A stretch of 64,000 nucleotides of DNA, taken from contig CM045761.1 in the NCBI GenBank assembly GCA_025200525.1, forward strand, positions 206,667,870 to 206,731,869, in the 5' to 3' direction. Shown here piece by piece: positions 11,490-23,070 of this stretch (positions within the stretch are counted from its first letter, which is position 1; every line of letters begins with the position of its first letter). The DNA is from Camellia lanceoleosa (Eukaryota; Streptophyta; Magnoliopsida; Ericales; Theaceae). Under the pieces are notes generated by a model. The model had not been told where the DNA came from. It saw only the letters and a list, made by a program, of their open reading frames with translations, and did not search any database. The position numbers and the translations under genes are program-made.

Positions 11490-11565
11490 CCAACCGGCCA
11501 CTTGAGGTAGCCGACCGGCCAGTTGGGGTAGCCGACAACCACTTTTTGTAGCCGACCAGCCACCA
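11490..11565 (+). repeat. GGCC-palindrome array, inner copy, LTR of element 2
   Basis: Clear 21-bp periodicity: ccaaccggccacttgaggtag, ccgaccggccagttggggtag, ccgacaaccactttttgtag, ccgaccagccacc. It lies 2.16 kb from the LTR start, and its sister array is at 38915-39015. Confidence 0.8.
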
Positions 11566-11652
11566 ATGAATTTTTGCACAAATGTGTTCCTGTGTTGGAG
11601 TAGAGGCAATTTGGAAGTTAATACAATTTTTAGTAATCAAATGAGTGCAAAC

Positions 11653-14594
11653 TGTGAGACCTCTAACTTTTGTAAACCCTTTTAAGTCCCTTACTTTTAA
11701 ATTATTTCTTTGAAATTGCTTAATTTCTTAATTAATTACAATTTTAACCCTAGGATCAAAATACATGCACCAATTGAAAACTCGCAAACCCTGATCGATT
11801 TTGATAACTTAGAAATTATTCTAATACCCTAATACTAATTAATTGACTCCATAAACGTAGAATTACCACTTGAAAACCCTAGGTTTTTTTGGTTTTTATC
11901 ACGCTCGTCGGTTGATAGCTTTTTATTCGAAACAAGAAATTCAAACCGAATTAGATTCTCTAACCCTAACTTAGTTAAATTCTGCTCTAAAATAAATGTT
12001 CAAATTCATAAATTAAGGCCTTAGCCCTTATATTTTACTTAAATCATAAATTGACCCCAAGTTAGTGCCATTGTATATATATATATATATTTGTACCTCT
12101 TATTCATCAAATTTTTTTGTACACAATATCCATGGAATTTGTACACAAAATAAATAGGAAAATCCCACAAAATAAATAGGAAAATCCCCCAAAATCTTGA
12201 GCACACGGCCAACTATCATACCTTCTAGGCTATAATCATTGTACTTTAAAGACAAATCCCTTGAATCATGGAAATAATTATGACCTTGGTACCAATTATA
12301 TATATATAAATGTATATATCTAATGTACTTGTAACTAGAATGGATTAAATTAGACTTAAGCCTAACTAGATCATAATTAAATACATAATTAAGGTCCTAA
12401 TTATCCGCTTTTCCATTTCATTTGAACTAAATACAACTCAATTCCATTACATTTCAACCAAAGGACATTTTAGACAATTCACACCATTTTTCCTATAAAT
12501 ACACCACCATCCTCCATCTATTGGAACATCAAACACCACACCCACACACTCACATGTCATAGAGAGAGGGAGAGGAGTGGAGAGTGAGCTTGTGTGAGGG
12601 AGAAAGAAGAGAAAGATAGCAAGTCTGCAAAACTAGTTCCATAAGCATTTGAGTAAGCCATAACACAACTCTCTCTTTTATTTTCCTTTTTCAAATACAC
12701 ACTCTTAGAAGTTTTAAACATTCATTTCAGATGTGTTTTGATAGTATTCTTATGTTAAAAATGAAAGGAGTTGAGCCTTGATTCTACCCTTCTTGTATTT
12801 CTTTTAATCAGTATAGGACTACCTTTTTCCATATCAAACTCTCAGAATTTCCAAAGGCACACCTTCACCTTAAATTTCTAAGTTTAATACATATTATTTA
12901 GCAAGTTTTCATCACAATATAAGTGGAAAAATTTTCCCTAGTTGACCTCTTTTCTCACCAACTTTCTTATTGTAAGAACTGTGCCAGAAAAATCTATTTT
13001 ACATCCAACTTTCAAAAATTCTAGGAAAATCTAGAAAAATCTTCTGCACCTAATTTTTCTTTCAACATCTTCCTTATGGAGTTATCTTCCAACTAAAATT
13101 GGTTTCATTGAAAACGAGTGAGCGATTTGTGTGAAACCCCAATTTTCGTAACGGTCGACGAATTTGGACAGTGCTGGAACATTTCTTAAATAACTAAAAA
13201 TCTAGAAAAGCTATCACATTTCTGAAACATGTTCTGAAAACTAGATTAAATTCTCTACGAACCATAGGAAGGCCGAGTTTGGTAAAAATCTAAAATAGCC
13301 CTTTTGATTTTAATCTTTAAATGGTATTGAATCTAGAAATTTAGCTTTGCATGGGTGTTTTATGCTCTTGTGTTCATGAATATGCTTATTGGTTTATGAT
13401 CATGTCTTTGTATGATATTGCATGTGCTATGATTATATTCCTTATCTTCTTTATTTTAATGATGCTCATGCTTATGTGGATATTACTATCTTGTTGAGTT
13501 TGTGCTAAAAAACATTGATCCAAACGGAAAACTTAATTGGGATGGTATTAGGTTTTCGATCACTTGAATAATGAAGAGATGATAATGTGTTATGTATGGA
13601 TTGATGGGACGTGCTCCCTAATTGAAGGTTAAGTCTTGCTCAAGCGGTTGTCGCGTAAACCCTAGAATGGAACGGACGTATTCGGACTCTTTGCGATGGT
13701 TTGATTGGTGAGATAAGGTTGGGTCCGGATGGGACATTCAGGCAGATAAAACTTTTTGGAAGGATAAGATTGGATTCAAGAGATAAAACTTTTTCTTTTC
13801 GCTGTCCCTTTTGAGGCCCTGCGGTTGGCGCTACGCAGTATATAACCGTTGGTAGGCATCCGAGGTTAGTTCTGCAACAAAGCAGCAAAAGAGGGAGTTC
13901 CGAATAGTTCGGTGTCCAATTCTTGTGGTTGGGAGGATGAAATCTCTTTGGGGGATTTCTAGAATACTAACCACTAACATTATAACCTTGTTATCTATTT
14001 GAATGATATGTTCCTTTCCTCTATTATTGAAATTGCTATCATTGACTTGAATATCATGCTTTACTATTTGCTTACTATAAATATGATGGTGTATTGGATT
14101 GGGAAAAAGGGGCAGGATGTGTGTGCGTTTACTGGGTATTCAAAGCTCACGACATTTCATGCCAGGTATTGAAGACTATTCGGCTGGTCGAAGTCAAAGC
14201 TGAAGTATTTGAGGACAAATGGCTATCCTATGAGAGTTAGGAACTAGTTATGTTAAACGTGTTTTGAGATTGTAAGTGATAGATCCCATATTGTATTTAA
14301 GACATGATTTGTAATTTGTATATATATAACATTTGTAACCTATCCTTATACTCTGTCAACTCATGTAGGCCTTGTGTTAATATCTTGTCAAGATCTGTCA
14401 AAAGGAAGCTTTGCTATCTAAGGTGGTTGGACTTAGAAGGGAGGCTATTTTGACTCCTCCGACCTTTCTAGGATCTTGCTTGGTTATTAGCCAAAGGACT
14501 CATTAGTGACGTTTTCTACTCATGTAACCTTAGAGAAACCCTGTATTTAATGGTTAATATATTATCTGATGTTCTCGATTTTTGGGACATCACA
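11653..14594 (+). mobile_element. Solo LTR of an unrelated family in the LTR of element 2
   Basis: The 2942-bp insert begins TGTGAGACC and ends GGGACATCACA (TGTGA/TCACA inverted ends). It is flanked by the 5-bp duplication caaac (11648-11652 and 14595-14599). The uninterrupted sister LTR reads gagtgcaaatagaggcatcc at 39097, so the junctions are exact. It contains TATAAATA (12494-12501), a leader-like gagagagggagagg stretch, a tatata microsatellite (12075-12091) and a 22-bp tandem duplication (about 12145-12190). No ORF above 82 codons exists, so it is an LTR without internal region. Termini and size fit plant Ty3/gypsy chromovirus LTRs; the family is not certain. Confidence 0.92.
12494..12501 (+). 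promoter_or_regulatory. TATA box of the nested solo LTR
   Basis: TATAAATA, followed by acaccaccatcctcc and a purine-rich leader with gagagaggga. It indicates plus-strand orientation for this solo LTR. Confidence 0.65.
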
Positions 14595-15951
14595 CAAACA
14601 GAGACATTCGATGGCAAGGCAAGGGCATTTTCGGGTGAAGCAACCGAGCATGCATACATCCCTCACCCTCGAGGCCATTTAATAGCTTTTGTTAGCTTAG
14701 AATAAGTTACCTAATTCATTCATATATGTGTTGTAATTAATAGTTAATTAGTTCCGTTTTGTAATAATTAGCTTAGCTTAGTGTAGTTTAGCTTATTTAT
14801 TTGGACCCTCCTTTGCGAAGGTGCAACATTGTAATAAGTGTGCGTGTGTGTGTGCATGTTTTCCAACCCCACGTCTTTCTCCCTTTTATTTAATCGTTTT
14901 CGATGGTTAGATTAGGGACACGTTTTGATTAACATACCTTATGCTTACATGTTTGCATCATTCATTTGTCTTGCATGCATCGAGGCTCGACGCATCATTC
15001 AAACTGCATTTTCACACACTTATTTGAATACGTGTTTCAAAGCATGTTATCAAATTGTATCATATGTCATATTAGTAGCCGAGCCTATTAATTGCATTAT
15101 TGCATGTGTTGCATTAGGCATCTTAACATAGTTTGGATCGTGCATTCTTTCTAACTAGCTTTTTTTTTAGCTTGGAGTACTCGGTAAGCTTTTACGCTTT
15201 AGCATGCTTGCATGAGTGCGATTGCCATGTTGCCATGATAGCATGCTTGCCATGAGGCTATTTGCTTAAATGATTAACTACATGAACGCCTGTGGATGAA
15301 GGCTTGTTGTTTGAATTGGAACAATTCAACGAGTGTATGTTTTAAGCTCACTTTGTGAAGTGGCAAATCATGTTTTAAGCCCACTTGAGGTGGCAAATCC
15401 GCATTTTATCCCACTTCAGGGTGGCAAATTCAAACCATTTTCGAAATCAAGCATGAGTTGAATTTGTTCCAAGTCTTGCAACTTAGTCTATACTTGTATG
15501 CGTGCGCGTCACATAGTAAAGTTAGCTAATAATCAGAATAAGAACGCATAATGTTTATAAAAGAACATATCATGATTAGTAGAGGCCGATCTTTGATTGG
15601 GCAAGCGGGGGTGCTCATTTTAGGACCTTCCCCTCTTGTACCCAAGTTACCGAGCCGAGGCAACTTTGGTGATGACGGACACGTGGCCTTTGGCACGAGT
15701 CAGGGTTTCCTAAATTTCCCAAAAACAAAATATTTAGGTGGCGACTCTGTAATCTGGCAAAGCAGTCCAGTCTTGGCATTATTTGATTCAAAATCGATTT
15801 TCTAAAATGATTTGCCGGATTGGACTCTTTGGGGATTATCAGTTTCACATTGCAATTGTGAGACTAGATTTAGAATCGTGACAAGAGTCCGAACTATAGG
15901 ACCGATTCGAGCTCTCCGAAAGGGGGCGTGAAAAAGTCGAGCTGCAGTTTC

Positions 15952-15970
15952 TGGTGACTCCGTTGGAGAC
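15952..15970 (+). other. Primer binding site of element 2
   Basis: TGGTGACTCCGTTGGAGAC, five bases (gtttc) after the LTR end. It differs from the window consensus TGGCGACTCCGCTGGGGAC at three positions, all C to T or G to A. Confidence 0.85.
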
Positions 15971-16678
15971 TTAGAGAACTTGACTCGAACTCATGATATG
16001 TTGTTTTATTTACACTTATGTGTTTCTTTGCATTTGCATTTGCATTGGTGCGCTTAAGTCACAGTGTTTGCCATCTGCTATTCCTGAGCGGTTTGCTGGA
16101 GACTTGCTTGGAAAAGCTTGCCATAAGGCTGACCGGTTGCGGGCTCTGCCACGATGGGAACGCAAACCTTGGATCTAGACTACTGTTGTACCGTTTGATC
16201 CTTCTTTCACTTCTCGGTGTTAGGAGCGAGAGGTATATTAGGTGGTCTTGCCGAGGCACCCTTTTTGACCAATCGACCTAGTTGCATATCGGAAGCCTTA
16301 GAGACTATTCCAAACTAGGACAGGTTGCTCACCCGAATGTAGGTTTGTGTGAAACCACTCGCTTGTGTAGTGAATCCCTAGTTCCTGACGAAATTAGGAC
16401 AGGGAAACCCTACCCCACCATAGGGGTGTTTTGGCTCCCACTTGCTTGATACGTGCTTTTAGAGTGTAACTCTGCAGGAATGTATGTATCGGTTGCAAGT
16501 CTGGGTATCAGTTTGAGGGTATCAGTTTTAAGGTAGAAATTTGAGGCAAAAATCGGTGTCTGAGTACAGTCGTCCAGCTTATAATTTCAACTGTGTGTTG
16601 TCTCTGTCTAAGCCGAGGTGCTGTGCGTTTTTTGATTTTTGTTTCTTTTGTTTTATTTTTATTTTTGCAAGGTTGTAT
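15971..16678 (+). other. Untranslated leader of element 2
   Basis: It aligns with 40529-41220 of element 3. A thymine-rich tract ending in an AG dinucleotide (16670-16671) lies just before the gag homology and looks like a splice acceptor. The gag frame is open upstream to 16541 but has no ATG. Confidence 0.65.
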
Positions 16679-18966
16679 TTCACAATTGCTTCCGACGAGG
16701 CAGTTAACCCCCAAGCACTTTGGACTCGACTCAGGAGGATTTACCAATCTGAGGATCTTATTGGAGGACAACCATTGTTTGCTTCGTTACCCCCGGTAAC
16801 GAGACGAAAGAGAGTCAGGCATAGATCACCGGTTCAGCAGTTGCCAATTCAACGGTCATTATCTACGTCACTAGTGCTCAGTCGGGCCTAGTTTTCTGCT
16901 TCTACCTCAAAAAGAGAGTATACACCAGATTTGACAAATCAGCACCCCGTAGACGATATGGAGGATATGATGTGCCAACTTCAACAAACCATCGAGGCCA
17001 TGCAGCTGGACGTTGCTCGCCAAGTGGAAGTTACCACTCGCCAAACGGAGATTGCAGCCCAGCAAGCTGAACTGATTGCTAGGCTTTAACAGCAACAACA
17101 ACCACAACAAGCAGCAGCTTCTTCTTCGCATCCACCCCTAGTCAGGGTTCCAATACCCGGGGATACAACTAATGTCCAGGAGAATGCAGACATTTCAGCA
17201 GGGCCAGTCCCACCTCAGACTTCCAAAGCACTGGTCTACCCAACGGAGGCACCGTTTGAGTTTGAGGTCGACCCTACCGCTCTGAAAGTGAGCAAGCTTG
17301 AGAAGTTTTTCAAACGAGCTCAAGGTGTCAATTCGATCCCAAATATAGAGGATGGCTATACCGATGTAGCAGTGACCTTTCCAGATTGGTTTAAAATGCC
17401 ACATATAGACCGCTTTGATGGTTTGGGTGATCCCATGGTCCACTTGCGGCTATTTTCAGATATTCTGCGGTTGATGGGCCTAACCAGATTGCAGAAGTTA
17501 TCCATCTTCAACCGGACCTTGTCAGGTATCGCGGCCATTTGGTATGCTAAATTGGAAGATTCTGTGAAGAGGAGTTGGGAAGAGATAGCAGAGGCCTTTA
17601 TTGCTCAATACTCCTATAATACTCAAATAGAGGTCACAACTCGTGATCTCAAGGCAACTCGTCAAGAGCCGAATGAGGGCTTCTCCGATTTCGTCACTCG
17701 GTAGAGGGCCAAGGCCTCCATGATGACCACCCGGCCAGCTGAAAAGGACTAGATAAGAATGGTCGTCCGTAATCTGCAACCGAGGCTGCTACAAAAGATG
17801 ATATTCCTACCTCTACCTACATTTGCTGACCTTCATGAGATAGGGGTGCAAATAGAGGATGCGATGAAACAGGGTCTGATTGACCATGAAAAAGAGCAGC
17901 CCAAAAAGGCTTTTACACGCAGTTCAAATGTGGCTACGAGTAGTAATGTAGCTGCAAGGACTTCTGATGTTGGTATGGTCACCACCACACCAAAAACAGC
18001 CACCCCCTTTACCAGTACATCTAAAACCACCTCACAACCTGCAAAACACCAACCCTGGGGCCAAAGGGTTTTCACTACACTCTACATGTGTCTATCTGCG
18101 GCCTTGAGGGTCCTGATCAGAAGGGGCATCTAAAGCCCCTGCGGCCGCGTCCTTTGCCTAATCCCTTCCCTCCTACACACAACCCGGCCAAGTACTGCGC
18201 CTTCCACCAGTAGCATGGTCATGATACCGACCTATGCTTTAGATTACGTCCTGAGATTCTGGATCTCATTGACAACAAAGTGATAGTGCCTCCTGAAAAG
18301 CCTAATGTCACTACAAATCCTCTCCTACCACATAACCAACCCTTGCCACCCAGGCAAGTAAACCTTATCCAAACACTAACCGTCTCATACAACCCCAACA
18401 TATACATCACCCCCTCCCATCTACCTAAGCCAGCGTTGTTCATCCCAGAAAGCACAGACTTGTGCATGATGAGCGCGTCCATATCCTAACTCGAACCTGT
18501 GGTGGTGGTTGTGGTAGAAGAAGGCATGCCTGAGGGCTCCGTGAGCTTAATTGAAGAGGCAGATAACCCGTGTCGCTACATTGTGCCAACAATTCAGGCC
18601 AGACTAGGGATGGAATTGTTGACGGGAATGAAGGTTAACGTAGTTCGGGAGAATGGACCAAGCCAGGGACTGGATGACTTAGCTGAACTTGAGGAGGACA
18701 TCAGTAATCTGCAGTTTTTCGATGAACAAGATCTGGGGAATGTACAGATTGCTTGGTTTGATATGAACGGATCAACGGATAATACGGAGTGGCTCAGTGA
18801 TGAACCGGATATTGATGAGGGGTCTCAACCAAAGCAGGGACAGTTGGAAATGGGAATTTTTGTAACGGCCGGAACGGTCGACGACAAGGAAAAGTTGCCA
18901 GAGAGCACCGGTACCATGAATTTTGCTCAAGAATTGGGTAGCATTGGTACAACCGATACAAAATAG
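16679..18966 (+). pseudogene. gag: gag of element 2
   Basis: It is homologous to the element 1 gag from the start (FTIASDEAVNPQALWTR) through the capsid domain (KMPHIDRFDGLGDPMVHLRL, WYAKLEDSVKRSW, AQYSYNTQIEVTTRD) to the zinc-knuckle region. Stops lie at 16889, 17087, 17702, 17750, 18211 (inside the knuckle), 18487 and 18964, and a frameshift near 18130. Nearly all stops correspond to CAG, CAA or TGG codons in a sister copy. The stops at 18487 and 18964 are also present in element 3. It would have encoded the capsid-nucleocapsid precursor. Confidence 0.88.
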
Positions 18967-20296
18967 GAGGCCGTGCTGAAGTGGTTCGAATATGAAAGAA
19001 CTGAGAATGATTAGAAGGCTAGAAAAGCCAAAGGCCTGTGAGGGTACGTATTCGGATATAGGTGTACCTACAGGAAGGACGATTATTTGTCGATTCTTAG
19101 AAGGAATGTGGTGAGAAGATAATGATTTACATCTTGCCCACACTGATGAAGATTGGGGATAGAATTTGCCAGATAATACATGGTATTCCGAGAAAGTCGA
19201 TCACATGACCAGGAGCGGGTGGTACTTTAAGCCCCCACACCTAGACTAACCAGAAGCATCTGGGAAAGATAAGGAAGCTGAGAAACAGAAAGATAAACTG
19301 TTGGGGGAGGAAGTTGTACTAAAGTAGCTGAAAAAGATTCCAGCGGACATATCCATTTGGGGATTACTCATGGCTTCACGAGTGTATAGACAAGCTGTCC
19401 TATCAGCAATGGATAAGGCTAAGCTCTCTAGTGAAACAACCCCTGAGCAGTTAGTGGGACTGGTTTTCCCGGGTTGCGCTTCACCGACTTTGGCCTTTAC
19501 AGATAAGGAATTGCCGCCTGAGGGCTCTGAGCATAACAAACCACTATACATCTCTGTTGAATGTAAAGAGAAGTGGATACCAGTTGTCTTGGTTGATACC
19601 GGGTTTGCAATTAATGTGTGTCCGTTGTGCATGACCTATGTTATCTGTTTGAAGCCAGCAGACTTCGCACCAACGGCCCGGGTGATTCAGGCTTATGACA
19701 ATATAAGTCGGGAAGTGATGAGGACAGTTCGGGTTAGAACGCAGGTTGGCCAGGCACAACAGGACATTGAGTTCCACGTCCTAGATGTTCCAGCCACTTT
19801 CAACTTACTCCTTGGACGGCCGTGGCTGCACTAAGTGAAAGCTATCTCTTCCACTCTACATCAGATGCTGAAGTACCCCCATGGGAAGGGAGTAACTATT
19901 GTTTTTGAGAATTCTTCGATACATCCTCCGCCGGAAGTCACTACACCGGTATTGGAAATTGTACACGGCGATGAGGATGTCTTTTTGTCTGGGTTCACCT
20001 TAGCCGAGGCCCGGGTAGTGCAAGATATTCTGGCTATTGATAAGGGGTTGTATGTTAGTGTTCAATCCGTCTACCTCATGAATAAGTTGCAACATGTACC
20101 TAGAATAGGATTGGAAAGGAGCGGCCAGAAGGGCGTTGCCGTATTGGCCGAAGTGCCACATAACCCTCATACCTTTGGTCTAGGTTACACGCCTATCAAA
20201 GAGGACTGGGTAAGAAAGGGAAAGGAAATGGCAGGAAGTGCCAATGCTAAGCATACTGGGAAGCACTATGAGTTGGTGCATAGACCTATTCAATAA
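18967..20296 (+). pseudogene. Protease region of element 2
   Basis: After an acidic linker (stops at 19112 and 19160) the aspartic protease lies at about 19370-19834. The active-site motif is VDTG (about 19591-19602), followed by NVCPLCM and the C-terminal LLLGRPWLH, as in retropepsins of Tat elements. A TAA follows at 19832-19834 where element 3 reads CAA. The downstream segment 19835-20296 (HPPPEVTTPVLEIVHGDED) continues the polyprotein. The protease would cleave Gag-Pol in the particle; it is not functional here because of the stops. Confidence 0.82.
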
Positions 20297-21255
20297 ACCC
20301 TAAACGACCGCTTTGTCAGAGAGGGGGAAGATTTCCCATTCTGCGGCTTTCTTGAGCCATGACTGAACTCTGAGAAGCGGCGTTTGCCCGACTTTGAGAT
20401 CTTCTTTGATCTACAACTGCAAGAGGATGAAGTTGCAGAGGAACAGACTGACCTACTAGCTGAGGCTGAACAGAGTGGAGAGGATGAGTCCGATGGCATA
20501 GAACTTGAGATAGGAGCATAGCTGGCTTGTCTCCTTTTAGATCCTCAGATCATATCGGAGAGCTTGGGGGATGACTTCTCTTTTTCCATTATTGGGGATC
20601 AATCGGCTGTGGGCCCTTCCAATGGCATTCTGGACGCATTTATTGCACCCTCCCTCGTTTGGTAATTCGAGGAGGGCTTTTTGTCCAGCAGTTCTGAATC
20701 AGGTAGTGAACCGGAATTTGATTCTATAGAGTTTGTGGAGTCGGAATCAGATTCCAGTTCTTCTAAGTCGGAGTCCGGTATTCTTGGGGTTGATAACCCG
20801 GATGTCGTTGTTTTGTCCAGGTTGTCTTTTTCCTTTTCTTTTGAGTCGGTTGTAATCGAGGAGTTGGACAAACTGAAAGTTGTGAATGAGAATGGTACCA
20901 CTGCTGTTTCTGAGTACTTTTCTGTGCCACTTGTGTATTGCATTGATCATGACTTTCAAAACTTTGATAAAAACGACAAGGAAGGAATTCCTCTAGTTTT
21001 GAAACATTTGATTGATCGAGAGGAAGAGAGGTTTGTAAAACCCCTGGTTGATAAAATCACTTCAATTAATGTGGGTACTGAGAAGGATCCGCGTCTGGTC
21101 CAGATTGGGTCCACGTTGTCTTCGGAGGAACTCGAGCGCTTAGTCGCTTTATTAAAAGATTTCAAAGATGTTTTCGCGTGGTCCTACGAAGTCATATTTG
21201 GAATCGATCCTGAGATTGTACAGCACCAGATCCGTCTTGACCCTGAGGCCCGACC
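20297..21255 (+). pseudogene. Protease-RT linker of element 2
   Basis: This is an acidic, serine-rich polyprotein segment (SSSESGSEPEFDS, ESESDSSSS), then a conserved region ending in ELERLVALLKDFKDVFAWSYE, the usual run-in to RT in Ty3/gypsy elements. Stops at 20360, 20519, 20663 and 21263 arose where element 3 has sense codons. It has no known catalytic role; the low-complexity acidic part may be disordered. Confidence 0.75.
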
Positions 21256-21961
21256 CGTCAAGTAGAAACTTCGGAGAATACGCCCCGATTGGGCTCTGAA
21301 AATCAAGGAAGAGGTCACCAAGCAGATATATGCAGGGTTTTTGCTAGTATCTGAGTATCCTACTTGGTTGGCCAACATTGTTCCGGTGCCAAAGAAAAAT
21401 GGCAGAATTCGGGTGTGTGTGGATTTCACAGATCTAAACAAAGTTAGTCCAAAGGACGATTTTCCTCTACCGTACATCGACGAATTAGTGGACTTCATCG
21501 CAAGCCATGCGTTGCTCTCCTTTATGGGTAGAATTTTTGGGTACAACCAGATCTTGATGGCACCCGAGGATAGAGAGAAGACTGCCTTCACCACACCGTG
21601 GGGAACCTACTGCTACAGGGTGATGCCGTTCGGTCTGAAAAATACTGGGGCTACTTATCAACGGGCTGCAACCATGATCTTACATGATATGATCCACAAA
21701 GAGGTTGAGGTGTATGTGGACAACATAATTGTCAAGTCCAAGGAAAGAGAGGGCCACAACACCGCCTGGAAGAAAATTTTCCAACGGATTAGAGAATATC
21801 GGTTGCGACTGAATCCTCAGAAATGTACTTTTGGTGTCACAGTAGGGAAAATGCTGGGGTTCTTGATTACACAAAGGGGCATCAAAGTCGATCCTTCCAA
21901 AATCAAGGCCATACTAGAAATGCCACCACCAAGGACTAAAAATGAGGTGCATGGCTTTTAG
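21256..21961 (+). pseudogene. Reverse transcriptase of element 2
   Basis: RT motifs in order: PDWALKIKEEVTKQI, YPTWLANIVPVPKKNG, RVCVDFTDLNKVSPKDDFPLP, GYNQILMAPEDREKTAF, MPFGLKNTGATYQR, and the catalytic box, which reads YVDN instead of YVDD. Then comes LNPQKCTFGV and GKMLGFLITQRGI. The second catalytic aspartate is lost by one G to A change (GAC to AAC), so this RT would be inactive even without the stops. The frame ends at TAG 21959-21961, where element 3 continues. It would copy element RNA to DNA from the tRNA primer. Confidence 0.9.
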
Positions 21962-22545
21962 GGAAAAGTGCAATTCATAAGACGGTTTATTGCAAAATAA
22001 CCTTGACTTGTAAACCACTATTTGGTCTCCTGAAGAAAGGAAAGAAATTCCAATGGGATGATCGATGCCAGGTTGCTTTTGAGCAGATCAAGCAGTATCT
22101 ACAGAACCAACCCGTGTTGTGACCGCCAGAGCCGGGGAAGTCGTTGATTTTGTATCTGTCAGTAACCGACACGACAATGGGCTGCATGCTTGCACAGGAA
22201 TCTGAGGATAGAGTGGAGAAGGCCATTTATTACCTGAGCAAGAAGATGCTGGAATATGAGACTCGTTACACTCTGCTCAAGAAGGCTTGTTTAGCCTTGG
22301 TATGGGCTACCAGGAAGTTGAGGCACTACCTGTTAGCTCACTTCATAATTCTAGTTTCGAGATTAGATCCCATCAAATATCTTTTCAAGAAACCAGTGCT
22401 TACGGGTAGGATAGCCCGTTGGTTGCTTCTTCTCTCCGAATTTGATTTGAAGTATATGACTCGTAAGTCTGTCAAGGGGAGAGCGGTAGCGGAGTTCCTA
22501 ACTGATCACCCAATGGAGGGGGATGAAGCAGTAGAGTATTTGTTC
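21962..22545 (+). pseudogene. RNase H (gypsy type) of element 2
   Basis: It contains the RT connection/RNase H region: FEQIKQYLQN, SLILYLSVTDTTMGCMLAQE, KAIYYLSKKMLEYETRYT, ACLALVWATRKLRHYLLAH, and LLLLSEFDLKYMTRKSVKGRAVAEFLTDH. As in other Tat elements, this first RNase H looks catalytically degenerate, and a second RNase H follows. Breaks include a TGA near 22120 and a frameshift near 21995. Confidence 0.82.
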
Positions 22546-23070
22546 CCAGATGAGGCCATTCTGCAAGTTGAAGAAGTGATTTGGACCATGTACTTTGACG
22601 GAGCGTCTAACTAGTACAGTTATGGGATAGGGGTGTTGCTAATAGCACCCGACAATTCCCACATACCTTTAGCTTTCAAACTCCAGTTCAAGGTATCAAA
22701 TAATAAACTCGAATACGAGGCATGTATCGCTGGCTTAGAAGTCGCCTTGGAATTAGGGGCAAAATGGTTAGATGTCATTGGGGACTCGAACCTGGTTGTG
22801 TCTCAAGCGAAAGGAGATTGGAAGGTTAAGGATGAATGGATGAAAATCTATCACCAAACCCTGGATGTTCTTATTCCCAGGTTTGAGAAGCTAACCTTCA
22901 CGCATCTGTTAAGAGAGAGTAACAGGTTCGCTAACGCTTTATCAACTCTATCTTCCATGATAGACATCCCTTCGGGAGTCCGGATGCGTCCAATCATTAT
23001 TGAACAGAGATATGTCTCGGCCTACGAGTTGATTGCCGCGATAGATGAAGTACAAGATCAGAACCCCTGG
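22546..23070 (+). pseudogene. Second, archaeal-type RNase H of element 2
   Basis: Motifs MYFDGASN (first Asp), KLEYEACIAGLEVALELGA (Glu), VIGDSNLVVSQAKGDW (Asp) and ESNRFANALSTLSS, where an Asp is expected (element 3 has PDALST) and Asn is found. A second RNase H of this type between the first and the integrase is a hallmark of the Tat lineage. The frame is interrupted by TAG at 22612-22614 between FDGASN and YGIG. It would remove the RNA strand during reverse transcription. Confidence 0.85.

Larger units (their letters stand above)
9329..15946 (+). repeat. 5' LTR of element 2, split by a solo LTR
   Basis: It starts TGTAGACACC and ends gtcgagctgca, where element 3 has gagctaca, followed by gtttc and the PBS. 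Without the inserted 2947 bp the LTR is about 3.67 kb. It is close to the LTR at 36598-40504; in stretches compared by eye roughly one base in twenty differs. Landmarks are the GGCC array (9529-9625), the G-box-like palindrome (9673), TATA (9723), ct repeats (9779-9825), the inner GGCC array (11490-11565) and the U5 end. Confidence 0.9.
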
